Under the pieces are notes generated by a model. That model was not told where the DNA came from. It ran no database searches and saw only the letters and a program-made list of their open reading frames with translations. DNA of 64,000 bases, taken from Verrucomicrobiota bacterium. GTDB taxonomy: Bacteria > Verrucomicrobiota > Verrucomicrobiia > Limisphaerales > DSYF01. The position numbers and the translations under genes are program-made. This document shows, piece after piece, positions 9,723 to 20,200 of the stretch. The stretch covers positions 1 to 64,000 of the forward strand of contig JALOTZ010000008.1 of the NCBI GenBank assembly GCA_025457615.1, read 5' to 3'. Within the stretch, counting starts at the first letter, position 1. Every line of letters starts with the position of its first letter.

Positions 9723-11519
9723 ATGGCATCCTCGAACGGCTATCGTGAGACGATCTTTCACGGGATTGCCGTCTCCGCCGGGGTCGCGCGCGCCAGGATT
9801 CGTGTTCTCAGCCGCACCCAACTGGCGGTGGGACGCCAGCCCATTCCGCCCGAGGAAGCGCCGCGGGAAATCCAGCGTCTCGAGAAGGCGCTGGTGGACG
9901 TCCGCCGCGAGATTCAGGAAGTCCAAAGCCGGGTGTCCGCGGATATGGGCGCGGAACACGCGGCCATTTTCGACGCGCACCTGCTGGTGCTGGAGGACCC
10001 GGTGATCCTCGACGAGGTCACCCGGCTGATCCAAACCGAGAATCTGAACGCGGAATACGCCTACCAGCAGGTGGTGGAACGCTACGCCGCGTCCCTGGCC
10101 AAACTCGGAGACGCTTATCTGCGCGAGCGTGTATCGGACATCGAGGATGTCTCCACCCGCGTGCTGCACAACCTCGTCGGGCACAAGGCGGGTGACGAAC
10201 TGCGCAATCTGGAAGGTCCCTGCATTGTGGTGGCGCATGACCTCGCCCCCTCGATGACGGCGCACTTGGATCCCGCCAAGGTGGTCGGGTTCGCCACGGA
10301 CGCGGGCAGCCGGACTTCGCACACCGCCATTCTGGCCCGCTCGCTACAGATCCCCGCGGTGGTGGGCTTGGGCAGCATCACGGACGCGGTGGAGAGCGGC
10401 ATTGAAGCGTTGTTGGACGGCTACGAGGGGTTGGTCATCGTCCATCCCTCCGAGGAGACGCTGTATCGCTACGGCCAACTGGCGGCCAGACGCGAGCCGC
10501 TCCTGATCCAGATCCGCAAGGCCATGGCGGAACCGGCGATCACCCTCGACGGCCGTCGCATCACCGTTTCGGGCAACATTGAGGAACCCCGGGATGTCGA
10601 ATCCGTCTCTGCCAACGGCGCGGAAGGGGTGGGGCTCTTCCGGACCGAATACCTATTTATTGACCGGGACGCCTTTCCGTCCGAGGACGAGCAGTACGAG
10701 TCCTACCGGCAGGTGGCTGCGACTCTGAAGCCGGATCCGGTGATCATCCGCACCCTTGATCTGGGAGGTGACAAGTTCCAGCATCCGACCGTGCCCAAGG
10801 ACAAGAATCCGTTCCTGGGCTGGCGGGCCATCCGGTTCTGCCTGCATGAAAAGGATGTGTTTCGGGCCCAACTCCGCGCCATCCTGCGGGCCAGCGCCCA
10901 TGGCAACATCAAGATGATGTATCCCATGATCTCCGGCTTGGAGGAATTGCGTCAGGCCAATGAACTCCTCGACGAGTGCAAGGGCCAGTTGCGTGCCGAA
11001 GGCAAGCCGTTCAATGACCAGATGGAGGTGGGCGCCATGGTTGAAACCCCGTCGGCGGCCATGATTTCCGACTCCCTGGCGCGCCGGCTCAAGTTTTTGA
11101 GCATCGGCACGAACGATTTGATCCAATACTGCCTGGCGGTGGACCGCACCAACGACAAGATCGCCCACCTGTACGAACCCACGCACCCGGGCATCCTGCG
11201 CCTGATCCACGGCTCGGTGGCCGCGGCTCATCAGCACGGCATCTGGGTGGGTGTGTGCGGTGAGATGGCCGGGGATATGGTGCTGGTCCCCCTGCTGCTG
11301 GGTTTGGGAGTGGACGAGTTGAGCGCCGCCCCGCCGGTGGTGCCCCAGATCAAGTACCTGATCCGCCGCCTCAACCTGAGCGCGGCCCGGGAGTTGGCGG
11401 AGTTCGCCCTGGCCTCCGAGTCCGGCGGTGACGTGCTCGAGCGCTGTCTGGAGTTCGTCAACGAGGTCGCCCCGGGATTGCTCGAACAGGGCCCGCGCAT
11501 CGACCTGGCCCTGCCTTGA
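9723..11519 (+). CDS. ptsI: Phosphoenolpyruvate-protein phosphotransferase (PTS enzyme I)
   Basis: GSRTSHTAILARSLQIPAVVG (His loop), GVGLFRTEYLF, LDLGGDKF, FLSIGTNDLIQYCLAVDR, VGVCGEMAGD. Confidence 0.97.
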   Translation: MASSNGYRETIFHGIAVSAGVARARIRVLSRTQLAVGRQPIPPEEAPREIQRLEKALVDVRREIQEVQSRVSADMGAEHAAIFDAHLLVLEDPVILDEVTRLIQTENLNAEYAYQQVVERYAASLAKLGDAYLRERVSDIEDVSTRVLHNLVGHKAGDELRNLEGPCIVVAHDLAPSMTAHLDPAKVVGFATDAGSRTSHTAILARSLQIPAVVGLGSITDAVESGIEALLDGYEGLVIVHPSEETLYRYGQLAARREPLLIQIRKAMAEPAITLDGRRITVSGNIEEPRDVESVSANGAEGVGLFRTEYLFIDRDAFPSEDEQYESYRQVAATLKPDPVIIRTLDLGGDKFQHPTVPKDKNPFLGWRAIRFCLHEKDVFRAQLRAILRASAHGNIKMMYPMISGLEELRQANELLDECKGQLRAEGKPFNDQMEVGAMVETPSAAMISDSLARRLKFLSIGTNDLIQYCLAVDRTNDKIAHLYEPTHPGILRLIHGSVAAAHQHGIWVGVCGEMAGDMVLVPLLLGLGVDELSAAPPVVPQIKYLIRRLNLSAARELAEFALASESGGDVLERCLEFVNEVAPGLLEQGPRIDLALP

Positions 11520-11520
11520 T

Positions 11521-12021
11521 CTAAGGCCTGGGGGCCGGGTCCAGGAAGTTGATCCTCAACCCGCCTTTGCGGCTTTCAGACAGCTTGTCCGCCAGGCTGG
11601 CCGCCTTGGGGTGGACCGGCTCGTCCGGTGGGGATGGGGGGCAATCCGCGGACGATTCCAGGGCGGCGCGCAACGCGCCTTCGACCAACTGGGCGCAGTG
11701 AATCTTCATCGGCGGCAAAGGGCCGAGCTCTCCGGAAAGTTCCTCGCTCTGGAGCGCCAGCGCCTCCTCACGGGTCTTGCCGCGAATCAATTCGGTGGCC
11801 AGACTGGCCACGGCAATGGCGGTTTCGCAACCGAAGGACTGGAACGTGGCCTTGTCAATCACCTGACGCCCCCGGTCCTCCTTGAATTTGACCCAGAGGC
11901 GCAGCATTTCGCCGCAGTCGGCGTTGCCCACGGTGCCGATCGAATCCGCATCCGGCATCTCCCCCATGTTCTGGGGATTCTTCAAAGCCGCTTCGATTCG
12001 TTTCTGCAGGTCGTGGTTCAT
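11521..12021 (-). CDS. NifU/SufU-like Fe-S cluster assembly scaffold
   Basis: LKNPQNMGEMPDADSIGTVGNADCGEMLRLWVKF...FQSFGCETAIAVASLATELIRGKT...KIHCAQLVEGALRAAL. Confidence 0.88.
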   Translation of the reverse strand: MNHDLQKRIEAALKNPQNMGEMPDADSIGTVGNADCGEMLRLWVKFKEDRGRQVIDKATFQSFGCETAIAVASLATELIRGKTREEALALQSEELSGELGPLPPMKIHCAQLVEGALRAALESSADCPPSPPDEPVHPKAASLADKLSESRKGGLRINFLDPAPRP

Positions 12022-12024
12022 GGA

Positions 12025-12573
12025 TTATCCGAGCGTGTAGCGTCGCATGCGCTTGTCCACCTGCTGCGCCCAGGCATCGATGCCTCCCTGGAGGCAGCGG
12101 ACGTGCTGGAAACCGTGTCCGAGGAAATAGGCGGCGGCGTCCAGACCATGCCGGCCTTGGTGATCCACCACCACGAAGGCGCGGTCACGCGGCCAGTGGG
12201 ACAGCATCTCCTGCATGACCGGTTGGGAAAGCAGCACGGCCCCCTCGATGTGCACCGCCTCAAACTCCTCCCGCGATCGGACGTCCAGCAATCGCAGCTC
12301 CGGGTTGGTCCGGCGCAGTTGGTCCAATTCCAGCGGGAGGATGAAGGTCCGGGCATCCTGCTCGTGGCTGGACTGCAGGAGTGCGAGCACCTGGCGGACA
12401 TTGAGCCCACCGTTGCGGGCGCAGAGTTGCGCCAGGGTTTCGTCCGGGGAGAAGGCGCAACTGCTGCAGCCGCCGATGTGATAATGGCGGAACAGCGCCC
12501 GCTGTGCGCCAGGGAATGCCTGCAACACCTCGCGCATCGGGGAACCCGGAGCGATGGCTTCGCCAGGGGTCAT
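12025..12573 (-). CDS. Rhodanese domain protein with N-terminal ScdA_N/DUF1858-like domain
   Basis: N-terminal VLQAFPGAQRALFRHYHIGGCSSCAFSPDETLAQLC; rhodanese LRLLDVRSREEFEAVHIEGAVLL...LQGGIDAW. Confidence 0.78.
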   Translation of the reverse strand: MTPGEAIAPGSPMREVLQAFPGAQRALFRHYHIGGCSSCAFSPDETLAQLCARNGGLNVRQVLALLQSSHEQDARTFILPLELDQLRRTNPELRLLDVRSREEFEAVHIEGAVLLSQPVMQEMLSHWPRDRAFVVVDHQGRHGLDAAAYFLGHGFQHVRCLQGGIDAWAQQVDKRMRRYTLG

Positions 12574-12699
12574 GAATCAGGTGGGGTTCAAGGGTGGACG
12601 GGGCGTGAGCAGCGGCCTTCAACGCCTGGTCAAGTCCGCGCTGGACTCCGGCTTCGGGTTCATGGCCGCATTATGCCACGGGCGCCCGGTTTGTCGAAT

Positions 12700-13977
12700 T
12701 TAGCCGCTGAAAAACTTCTGGATGTCGCGGATAACCTCCACAAAGCAGTCGATTTCCCCGGTCGTGTTGTAGAAATAGAAGCTGGCGCGCGAGGTAGATT
12801 CGACCCCGAGTTTGCGCATGAGCGGCTGGGTGCAGTGGTGCCCGCCTCGCAGGGCCACACCGCGCTGGTTGGCCAGTTCCACCACGTCGTGAGCATGGAC
12901 GTCGCCCAGGCAAAAGCTCACAATGCCGGCCCGCCCCACGTGCGGTCCGAAGATCCGGATGCCATCCAGGCCGGACAGCCGGGCAAAAGCATACGCGCCC
13001 AGTTCCATGTCGTGCTGCGCAATGCGGTCCCGGCCCACGTGGTCGAGGTAGTCCATGGCGACTGCCAGCCCGATGGCGCCGGCGATGTCAGGCGTGCCCG
13101 CCTCGAACTTGTGCGGCGCATGTTTCCAGGTGCTTCGCCCGTATTCGACGTTGAGGATCATTTCCCCGCCGCCCTGCCAGGGGGGCATCTCATTCAACAG
13201 GGCCTCCCGCCCATACAACACGCCGATGCCGGTCGGGCCGCACATCTTGTGTCCGGACAACACCAGGAAGTCGCAGTCCAGCTCTTGCACGTCCAGCCGG
13301 CGGTGCCCGGCGCTTTGGGCGGCGTCGATGAGGGTGGTGATGCCCCGCTTGCGGGCGCGGGCGCAGAGTTCGTTCACGGGGTTGATGGTGCCGAGGGAGT
13401 TGGAAATATGCACCATGGCCAGCAGCCGGACCTCGCTCGTCAGGAAGTCGTCCACCCGCGACAAGTCCAGCCGTCCGTCGTCACCGGTGATCGGCAGGAA
13501 GGCGAGCCGGGCGCCGGTGCGCTCGGCCAGGAGTTGCCAGGGCACCAGGTTGCTGTGGTGCTCCATCTCGGTGAGCAGAATGACGTCGCCCGCACGCACG
13601 CGGCTGCCGCCCCAGGCGTTGGCCACCAGGTTGAGGCCCTCGGTGGCTCCCCGCGTGAAGATGATCTCGTTGGGACTGCGCGCGTGGAGGAATCGGGCGG
13701 CGGTTTCACGCGCGGACTCGAATCCAGCCGTGGCGCGGTTGCTCAGTTCGTGGATGCCACGATGCACATTGGCATTGTCACGCTCGTAATACCGGCTCAA
13801 CGCCTCGATGACGGACGTCGGCTTCTGCGAGGTGGCGGCGTTGTCGAAGTAGATCAGCGGCTTTCCATGCACCTGCTGATGCAGGATGGGAAAATCCGCC
13901 CGGAACGAGGCCAGATCCGGTTTTGTTGCGCTAGCCTTCACCGAGGTGGACATAGGTGGAGTGGTGGGGTTGTTCAT
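12700..13977 (-). CDS. sufS: SufS-type cysteine desulfurase
   Basis: YFDNAATSQKPTSVIEALSRYYERDNANVHRGIHELSNRAT, VLSGHKMCGPTGIGVLYG (PLP Lys), ALRGGHHCTQPLMRKLG. Confidence 0.95.
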   Translation of the reverse strand: MNNPTTPPMSTSVKASATKPDLASFRADFPILHQQVHGKPLIYFDNAATSQKPTSVIEALSRYYERDNANVHRGIHELSNRATAGFESARETAARFLHARSPNEIIFTRGATEGLNLVANAWGGSRVRAGDVILLTEMEHHSNLVPWQLLAERTGARLAFLPITGDDGRLDLSRVDDFLTSEVRLLAMVHISNSLGTINPVNELCARARKRGITTLIDAAQSAGHRRLDVQELDCDFLVLSGHKMCGPTGIGVLYGREALLNEMPPWQGGGEMILNVEYGRSTWKHAPHKFEAGTPDIAGAIGLAVAMDYLDHVGRDRIAQHDMELGAYAFARLSGLDGIRIFGPHVGRAGIVSFCLGDVHAHDVVELANQRGVALRGGHHCTQPLMRKLGVESTSRASFYFYNTTGEIDCFVEVIRDIQKFFSG

Positions 13978-14013
13978 GCCAGTGCTCCAACACTCGAGCA
14001 CTCCATTTCCCGC

Positions 14014-14565
14014 TCACATCAGCCCGAGCTGCAGTTTGGCGGCTTCGGTCAGCATGCTCTGGTTCCAAGGCGGATCCCACACCAGTTCCACGCTCACGTC
14101 ATCCACCGGCTCCAGGCAGAGGATCTTATTTTGCGCGTCCTGCTGCAGCACCGGTCCCATGCCGCAGCCGGGGGCGGTGAGGGTCATCTTGACGCAGACC
14201 TTGAAGCTGTTCTCCGCCAGCGGTTCGACCACGCAATCATAGACCAGGCCGAGGTCCACGATGTTGACCGGGATTTCCGGGTCGTAACAGGTCTTGAGCT
14301 GGTCCCAGACGAGCTTTTCCACTTCCTCCCGGGTGTAAGCCCCCGAGCCGGATCGGGCGGGCCCGGCCTGCACCTCGCGACCCAGGGCGTCGGCATCCTG
14401 GCCGTCGATGCGAAACAGGTTGCCGTTGAGGATCACGGTGTAGCTGCCGCCCAGGGATTGCGTGATGTGTGCTGTTTCTCCCTTCATCAGCTTCACCCGC
14501 GTGCCCGCCGGAACAATCGCGGCCTCGACGTCGCGGGTCAGCGTGACAGATTCATTCAAGTTCAT
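14014..14565 (-). CDS. SufT-like Fe-S assembly protein (DUF59)
   Basis: VWDQLKTCYDPEIPVNIVDLGLVYD...VKMTLTAPGCGMGPVLQQDAQNKI. Confidence 0.88.
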   Translation of the reverse strand: MNLNESVTLTRDVEAAIVPAGTRVKLMKGETAHITQSLGGSYTVILNGNLFRIDGQDADALGREVQAGPARSGSGAYTREEVEKLVWDQLKTCYDPEIPVNIVDLGLVYDCVVEPLAENSFKVCVKMTLTAPGCGMGPVLQQDAQNKILCLEPVDDVSVELVWDPPWNQSMLTEAAKLQLGLM

Positions 14566-14643
14566 AGGCCGGCAATGTAGCGTGTTCAGCCGGGTTTGCC
14601 AGTGTTTCCCCTACGCTGCGATCCCCAAGCGGCCGGCACCCGC

Positions 14644-15804
14644 CTATTTCAACCCCATGATCAGCACGATCAGATCAACAATGAACAGGACCACAATGGT
14701 CGCTTCCAGCCAGACCATCAGGCGGTTGGTCCGGTCGCTCTGGAGCATCCGGTAAAGGTCGTCCAGGGTCCGCACCTTGCCCTCGATGGTGCGGTGCCAG
14801 TCCGCCAGGTGGAACCGCGCCGCCAACGCCTCGTAGAGCCGGGCCAGATGCCAGTCGCCAAAGAACTTGGTGATGTTGGACAGCTCATCGTTGAACCGGG
14901 CCATGTCCACACGGATCTCACGGATCTCGCGCAAGCTCTCGCCCTTGGACCGCAGCGAGCGCCGGGCCAGGTCGCGGTAAGACCGTTCGAGGGCGTTGTC
15001 GAGGATGCGATCATAGGCCTCGAGTTCGGCCAGTTGCAGGTTGGCCAGTTCCATCAGGTAAAGCGCCTCGTCAAAATCGCGCGGTTCGTCCACCAGCAGG
15101 GCGGCATCCCAATCCACCACCACCACATCCCCCTGGTAGTAGCTCAGATGGCGCGCGGTGGATTCATCCGATTCCTGCTGCGAAAGCCGGTCCACATCCT
15201 CCTCCTGGGTCAGCAATGCGGCCACCTTGCGGCGATGCAATTCAAACCATGCCCCGGCCGTCATTTCAGCGCCCTCGGACGTTCGCAACGGGGAGGCGAT
15301 GCAGAAGACCGTATAGGCCTCCTCCTGCGCCAGTTGCGCGTGGGGCCGGATCAGATTCGGCTTCAACTCGGCAATGACCTCCTCGGCCAGCCGGCGCACC
15401 TCCTCGTGCAGGGAACCGGTCTGGAACTGGAGGTCGTGATAATCCACCAGCGATTCCAGGTGCTCGACGCCGAAGGGGACCTGGACCGTGATGCTGATGG
15501 CGCCCACCGGCAGCAGCTTGATCGCGCGTTGCACGCGAATGGGGCCGTGGGGTCCGACCCGCTCGAGCGGCGGAAGCCTCACCATCTGTGGCTTGTAGAA
15601 GAAGGATTGCCGCGGACTGCGTTTGTCCACGTCCACGGCGAACTGCGCCACGGGCTGTCCGAGCAGTTCGCGGATGGCGCCCCGCCTCATCTCGTAGGCG
15701 ACATCGTAGGCGTAGATGTAAACCACCTCGCCGCTGTACGGCCTGGGGCTGGCCCGGCTGCCTTTGGACTCGATACCTTCGGCGGGTGGAATCGCGGTCT
15801 TCAT
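14644..15804 (-). CDS. RMD1/DUF155-like membrane-anchored protein
   Basis: Long helical C-terminal half ending in a hydrophobic segment (VWLEATIVVLFIVDLIVLIMGLK); layout resembles RMD1/DUF155 proteins. Confidence 0.5.
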   Translation of the reverse strand: MKTAIPPAEGIESKGSRASPRPYSGEVVYIYAYDVAYEMRRGAIRELLGQPVAQFAVDVDKRSPRQSFFYKPQMVRLPPLERVGPHGPIRVQRAIKLLPVGAISITVQVPFGVEHLESLVDYHDLQFQTGSLHEEVRRLAEEVIAELKPNLIRPHAQLAQEEAYTVFCIASPLRTSEGAEMTAGAWFELHRRKVAALLTQEEDVDRLSQQESDESTARHLSYYQGDVVVVDWDAALLVDEPRDFDEALYLMELANLQLAELEAYDRILDNALERSYRDLARRSLRSKGESLREIREIRVDMARFNDELSNITKFFGDWHLARLYEALAARFHLADWHRTIEGKVRTLDDLYRMLQSDRTNRLMVWLEATIVVLFIVDLIVLIMGLK

Positions 15805-15888
15805 GACCCGCCTCACGTTACCCCGGCTCCCACGGTTTGTCGAAAGCCTCGGCCCGCTCGCCGCAAGGCCAAGCCCGTGAAACAAGGT

Positions 15889-15919
15889 TCATCCACAGCC
15901 TGTTCACCGGTTATCCACA
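15889..15919 (+). other. DnaA-box-like pair
   Basis: TTATCCACA at 15911-15919 (consensus) and TCATCCACA at 15889-15897 (1 mismatch); ATCCACAGCCT repeated with a 22-bp period. Confidence 0.4.
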
Positions 15920-16123
15920 GCCTCCAAAAAACACCCGATGCCTGCAATGTTGTGATTGAACTGAAACCGCATCGGCCTATCATCGGGTTTGTTCTTGAAT
16001 CAGTGTTGTCGCGAAACCGCGCTGGAGAATCGAACAGCATCGTCCGGCAGGGACTGGACGGCGGTGGCCTCATTTCGGGGTCCGGGCGCAGGCCCGGCGT
16101 GTTTCGCGAACCGGAGTCAACCT

Positions 16124-17155
16124 ATGACATTCACTGTGGCTGAGATTGCGAGCCGCCTGAAGGGCGAGGTGGTGGGCAACGCATCAACGGAAATCACGGG
16201 GTTTTCGCCCGCAGACCGGTCGCGTCCAGGGGACCTGACGTTCGCCGAGAATGACAGTTATCTGCAACGCGCGGAGAGCAGCGCGGCGGCGGCGGTCCTT
16301 GTGGACCGCAAGAGCCAGGTGGTTTCGTCCAAGGCGCTGTTGCGCGTCGAGAATGTCCGCGTGGCCTGCGCCAAGGTGTTGCCCTTGTTCTTTCCCGAAA
16401 AGCGGTTTGCCGGCGGCATTCATCCAACCGCCGTGGTGGCGGACTCGGCCCGGATTGATCCCACGGCCTACATCGGTCCGGGCTGTGTCATTGGCGAGGA
16501 AGTGCGGATCGGCCCCGGCTGTGTTCTGGAGGCGCTGGATTTTGTGGGAGACGGTTGCCGCCTGGGCCATGACGTCCGGCTCTTTCCCCAGGTGACGCTC
16601 TACAGCCGGACCGAAGTGGGCAACCGGGTGCGCCTGCATGCCGGAACCGTTGTGGGTTCGGACGGGTTTGGTTACGTGGAAGAAGGGCGTTCGCACCTCA
16701 AGGTGCCGCAGATCGGGCAGGTGATCATTCGGGACGACGTCGAACTGGGCGCCCTGGTGGCGGTGGACCGCGGAGCGCTGGGGCCGACGGTAATCGGGGA
16801 GGGCACCAAGGTGGACAACCTGGTCCAGATCGCGCACAACGTGGGAATCGGTTCCAACTGCATGATCGTCGCGCAAACCGGCATCGCCGGCAGCACCAAG
16901 ATCGGGGACGACGTCACGCTGGGGGGACAATCTGGTGTGTCCGGCCACCTGCGGCTCGGTAACCGGGTGGCGGTGGGGGCGCGTTCGGGGGTGATGCGCA
17001 ACCTGCGGGACGGCGAATGCGTGTTGGGCACGCCCGCAGTGCCGGATCGGCAGGCCAAACGCCAGATCATCGCGACGCAGCATCTGCCGGATCTGGCGCG
17101 GCGGATTCAGGAATTAGAAAGACGGGTGGCTGAACTGGAGCAGGGCAAAGTGTAG
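16124..17155 (+). CDS. lpxD: UDP-3-O-acylglucosamine N-acyltransferase
   Basis: Hexapeptide repeats: [83 protein letters not shown]. Confidence 0.96.
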   Translation: MTFTVAEIASRLKGEVVGNASTEITGFSPADRSRPGDLTFAENDSYLQRAESSAAAAVLVDRKSQVVSSKALLRVENVRVACAKVLPLFFPEKRFAGGIHPTAVVADSARIDPTAYIGPGCVIGEEVRIGPGCVLEALDFVGDGCRLGHDVRLFPQVTLYSRTEVGNRVRLHAGTVVGSDGFGYVEEGRSHLKVPQIGQVIIRDDVELGALVAVDRGALGPTVIGEGTKVDNLVQIAHNVGIGSNCMIVAQTGIAGSTKIGDDVTLGGQSGVSGHLRLGNRVAVGARSGVMRNLRDGECVLGTPAVPDRQAKRQIIATQHLPDLARRIQELERRVAELEQGKV

Positions 17156-17261
17156 TGACCCGCCATGAGCAGAACAGGCTGGCCCGCGCCGCGGGCGCTG
17201 ATCGGGGCCGCGCGTTCCAAGCTCAGGGCGAAACTCTTGAAGTGAGGAAGCGTAGGTTCTG

Positions 17262-20200
17262 ATGGCACGAGGTTCCTTAAGAAACGGGACGGCGAAGCGT
17301 CCGTCCGGCACGTCGAAGTACGACGCCCATAACAAGGTCCTGAGCAGCGCCTATGGCGCCCTGGCCGACCTGCGCCGTGAGTTGTCAGACTCCAAAGGCG
17401 CGGTGGTCGAGCGCGAGGAACTGCTCAAAACCTTTTCCACCTGCCCGGATTCCCAGCGCGCCTGGTTGTTGCTGGAGGATTACTTCGAGAAGCTGTGGTT
17501 GTCGCGGAAGGATTTTCCGGATGACGACTGGTGGCCGCGCGTGCTCAAGGCCAGCGGCGAGGAGCGGCTGGAGGAACTGGCGTTCGTCTTCATCCGCGCC
17601 AAACGGTCCATCCCCACGGAACTGCTGGCCCACGCCAACTATGACCGCTTTGCCCAGGTGCAGGAAGCCGAGCGGGAGGATCAGTTGGTCAAACGCCTGG
17701 AAACCTGGATGCTGCCCAAACAGGCGCTCCATCTGGACGTGCCCAAGGCTTCATTGCGTGTCCGCTGTGAGGCGCAACCCGACCCGGACCGGCCGGGCCG
17801 GCACCGGTTGGCGGTCCAGTTCCATCTCACACGCCAGCGCACCGGCGAACGGCCCCGCAGCGTGGCGGAGTTGATCGACCTGTCCACCCGCGCCGCCCAT
17901 GAACGCGAGCTGTTTCCGCCGGCCGACTGGGATTTCATCGAGTGGATCACCGTCACCTACAAAGGCAGGCCGGACACGGCGGAAACATTTCTGTTGCCGG
18001 ACGCCGACTTGTTCACCTGGCTGGCGAGGTGGGGGCATACCGAGCGGCTGGAGCAGATGGATTCCGGGCAGGCGCTGCAATTCCACGGGCACCTGGCCGA
18101 GTTGGTGCCGCACCTGGAAAACCACGACAAGGTGCTTTCGTTCACGCATTGTCTGAAGCTGCCTGACGGCGGCCGGGAATCCCTGGACTCCGTCCAGTTT
18201 TTCACCTTGCAACCGCCCCTGGCGCTGGTCGGCAACGCCTTCTACGTCCTGCGCAACGCGCCCTCGCCCGAGGTGCTCGAGCACTGGGCCGTCACCCCCT
18301 CGGTGCCGGTCAGCAAACTCAGTCACCGCTTGCTCGGGCACTTGCGGCGCAACCATGCGAAGGACGGGTTCAATTGGGACAAACTCTGCACCATTCACGT
18401 GGCCAAGCCGCAGTTCCAGTTCGAGTTGCTCGATGACCTGGTGCATCTGCGGTTGACGGCGCGGAGCACCGCCGACGATTCGGTATGGATCTGGCAGGGA
18501 CACGAGTGGGTGCTGGACCGCCCGGCCAAACGTGAGTCCGAGAAGCCCGAGATCCTGGATGACCCGCGCCTCGAGCCCGCCGTGCAGTGGCTCAAGAAGC
18601 TGGACTGGTTTTCGCCCGAGCCGGGCCTTTGGACCGGGGACGCGACTGAAAACTTCCTGGGGGCCCTCGCGGAAGCGTGGGGGGAGAAACCCCGGCAGGC
18701 GGATTACCTGGGCAACGCGGCCTTTCAACGGCTCTTCCTCCAACCCCGCCAGCTCAAGCCCAAGGTGATCGTCAAGGGCAGTGGCATCGACTGGCTGAGC
18801 GTCTCCGCCGAGTGGGAGGCGGAAGGCATGCGGCTGAGCAAGAAGGATCTTGAACGACTGGCCGCCGCCACCAGCCGGTTCGTCAAACTGCCCCATGCCG
18901 GCTGGGTCGAGCTCGACACCGGCGCCGTGCAGGAGGCGCATGAAACCATGGCCGAGATCGGGGTGGACGGCCTTGCGCCCATGGCCCAGAAGGTGGGGTT
19001 GGAACAGGTGGTGCACCTCGACCAGGCTGGACTGGAGCGGTTCGGGGCATCACCCCAGGCCCAGGCGCTGCGCGAGCGGCTCAAGGAGTTTCAAGGCGTC
19101 CCGGATACCCACCTGCCCGATTCCGTCACCGCCCAATTGCGTCCGTATCAGAAAGCCGGGTTTGATTTCCTGTGCCACCTGACCCGGATGAAGCTGGGCG
19201 GGATCCTGGCCGACGACATGGGTTTGGGGAAAACGCTGCAGACGTTGACGTGGCTGGCCTGGTTGCAGGGCAAGTTCAAGAAAAGGCCCAAACCCTCGCT
19301 GGTGATCTGTCCCGCCAGCGTGCTGCACAACTGGCGACGCGAGGCCGAGAAGTTCGCGCCCACCCTCAAGGTTCTGGTCCTGGAAAGCGGAGCCGCCCGC
19401 CACAACCTGCGCGGCCAGATTCCCGAACATGATCTCATCGTGACCAACTACGCCATCCTCCGGCGCGACCTGGAGGAGTTGGGCAAGTTCTCGTTCCGCG
19501 CGGTGATCCTCGACGAGGCGCAGTTCATCAAGAACCCGGGCGCCCAGGTCACGCAGTCGGTCAAACAGGTCAACTCGGAGTATCGGCTCGCCCTCACCGG
19601 CACGCCGCTGGAAAACCGGCTGCTCGATCTCTGGAGCATCGCGGACTTCATCCAACCCGGCTACCTGGGATCGCAAGAGCATTTCGCAGAAACCTATGAG
19701 CCCAAGGGCGAGGGGGCCGAGGGAGCCCAGCGGATCGCCCGCAAACGCCTTTCGGCGAAATTGCGCCCGCTCCTGTTGCGCCGGCTCAAGAAGCACGTGG
19801 CCAAGGATCTGCCGGACCGCATCGAGGAGCGGATGGACTGCCCGCTTGGCGAAGACCAGCGCAAGCTCTACCTGGCCGAACTGCGCCGCAGCCGCGAGCA
19901 GGTGATGAAGGCCGTGGAAACCCAGGGCCTCGCCAAGAGCAAGATGCACGTGCTGGCGGCGCTGACGCGCCTGCGCCAGGTCTGCTGCCATCCCCGCCTG
20001 GTCGGCAACGACTCGCCCTCGGGCAAGACGGACACCTTGTTCGAGTTGCTCGATCCGCTTATTTCCGAAGGGCAAAAGGTGCTGGTCTTCTCGCAGTTCG
20101 TTCAAATGCTCGAGTTGCTGGAAAAGGAATGCCGCACCCGCGAGATCTCCACGCACATCCTCACCGGCGCCACCAAGGACCGCCAGCAGGTGGTGCAATC

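Noticed and set aside
11428-14580. 1050-aa + strand ORF
   Set aside because: It lies antisense to four clear - strand genes (SufU, rhodanese, SufS, SufT) and has low-complexity H/Q/R/G composition typical of GC-rich shadow frames.
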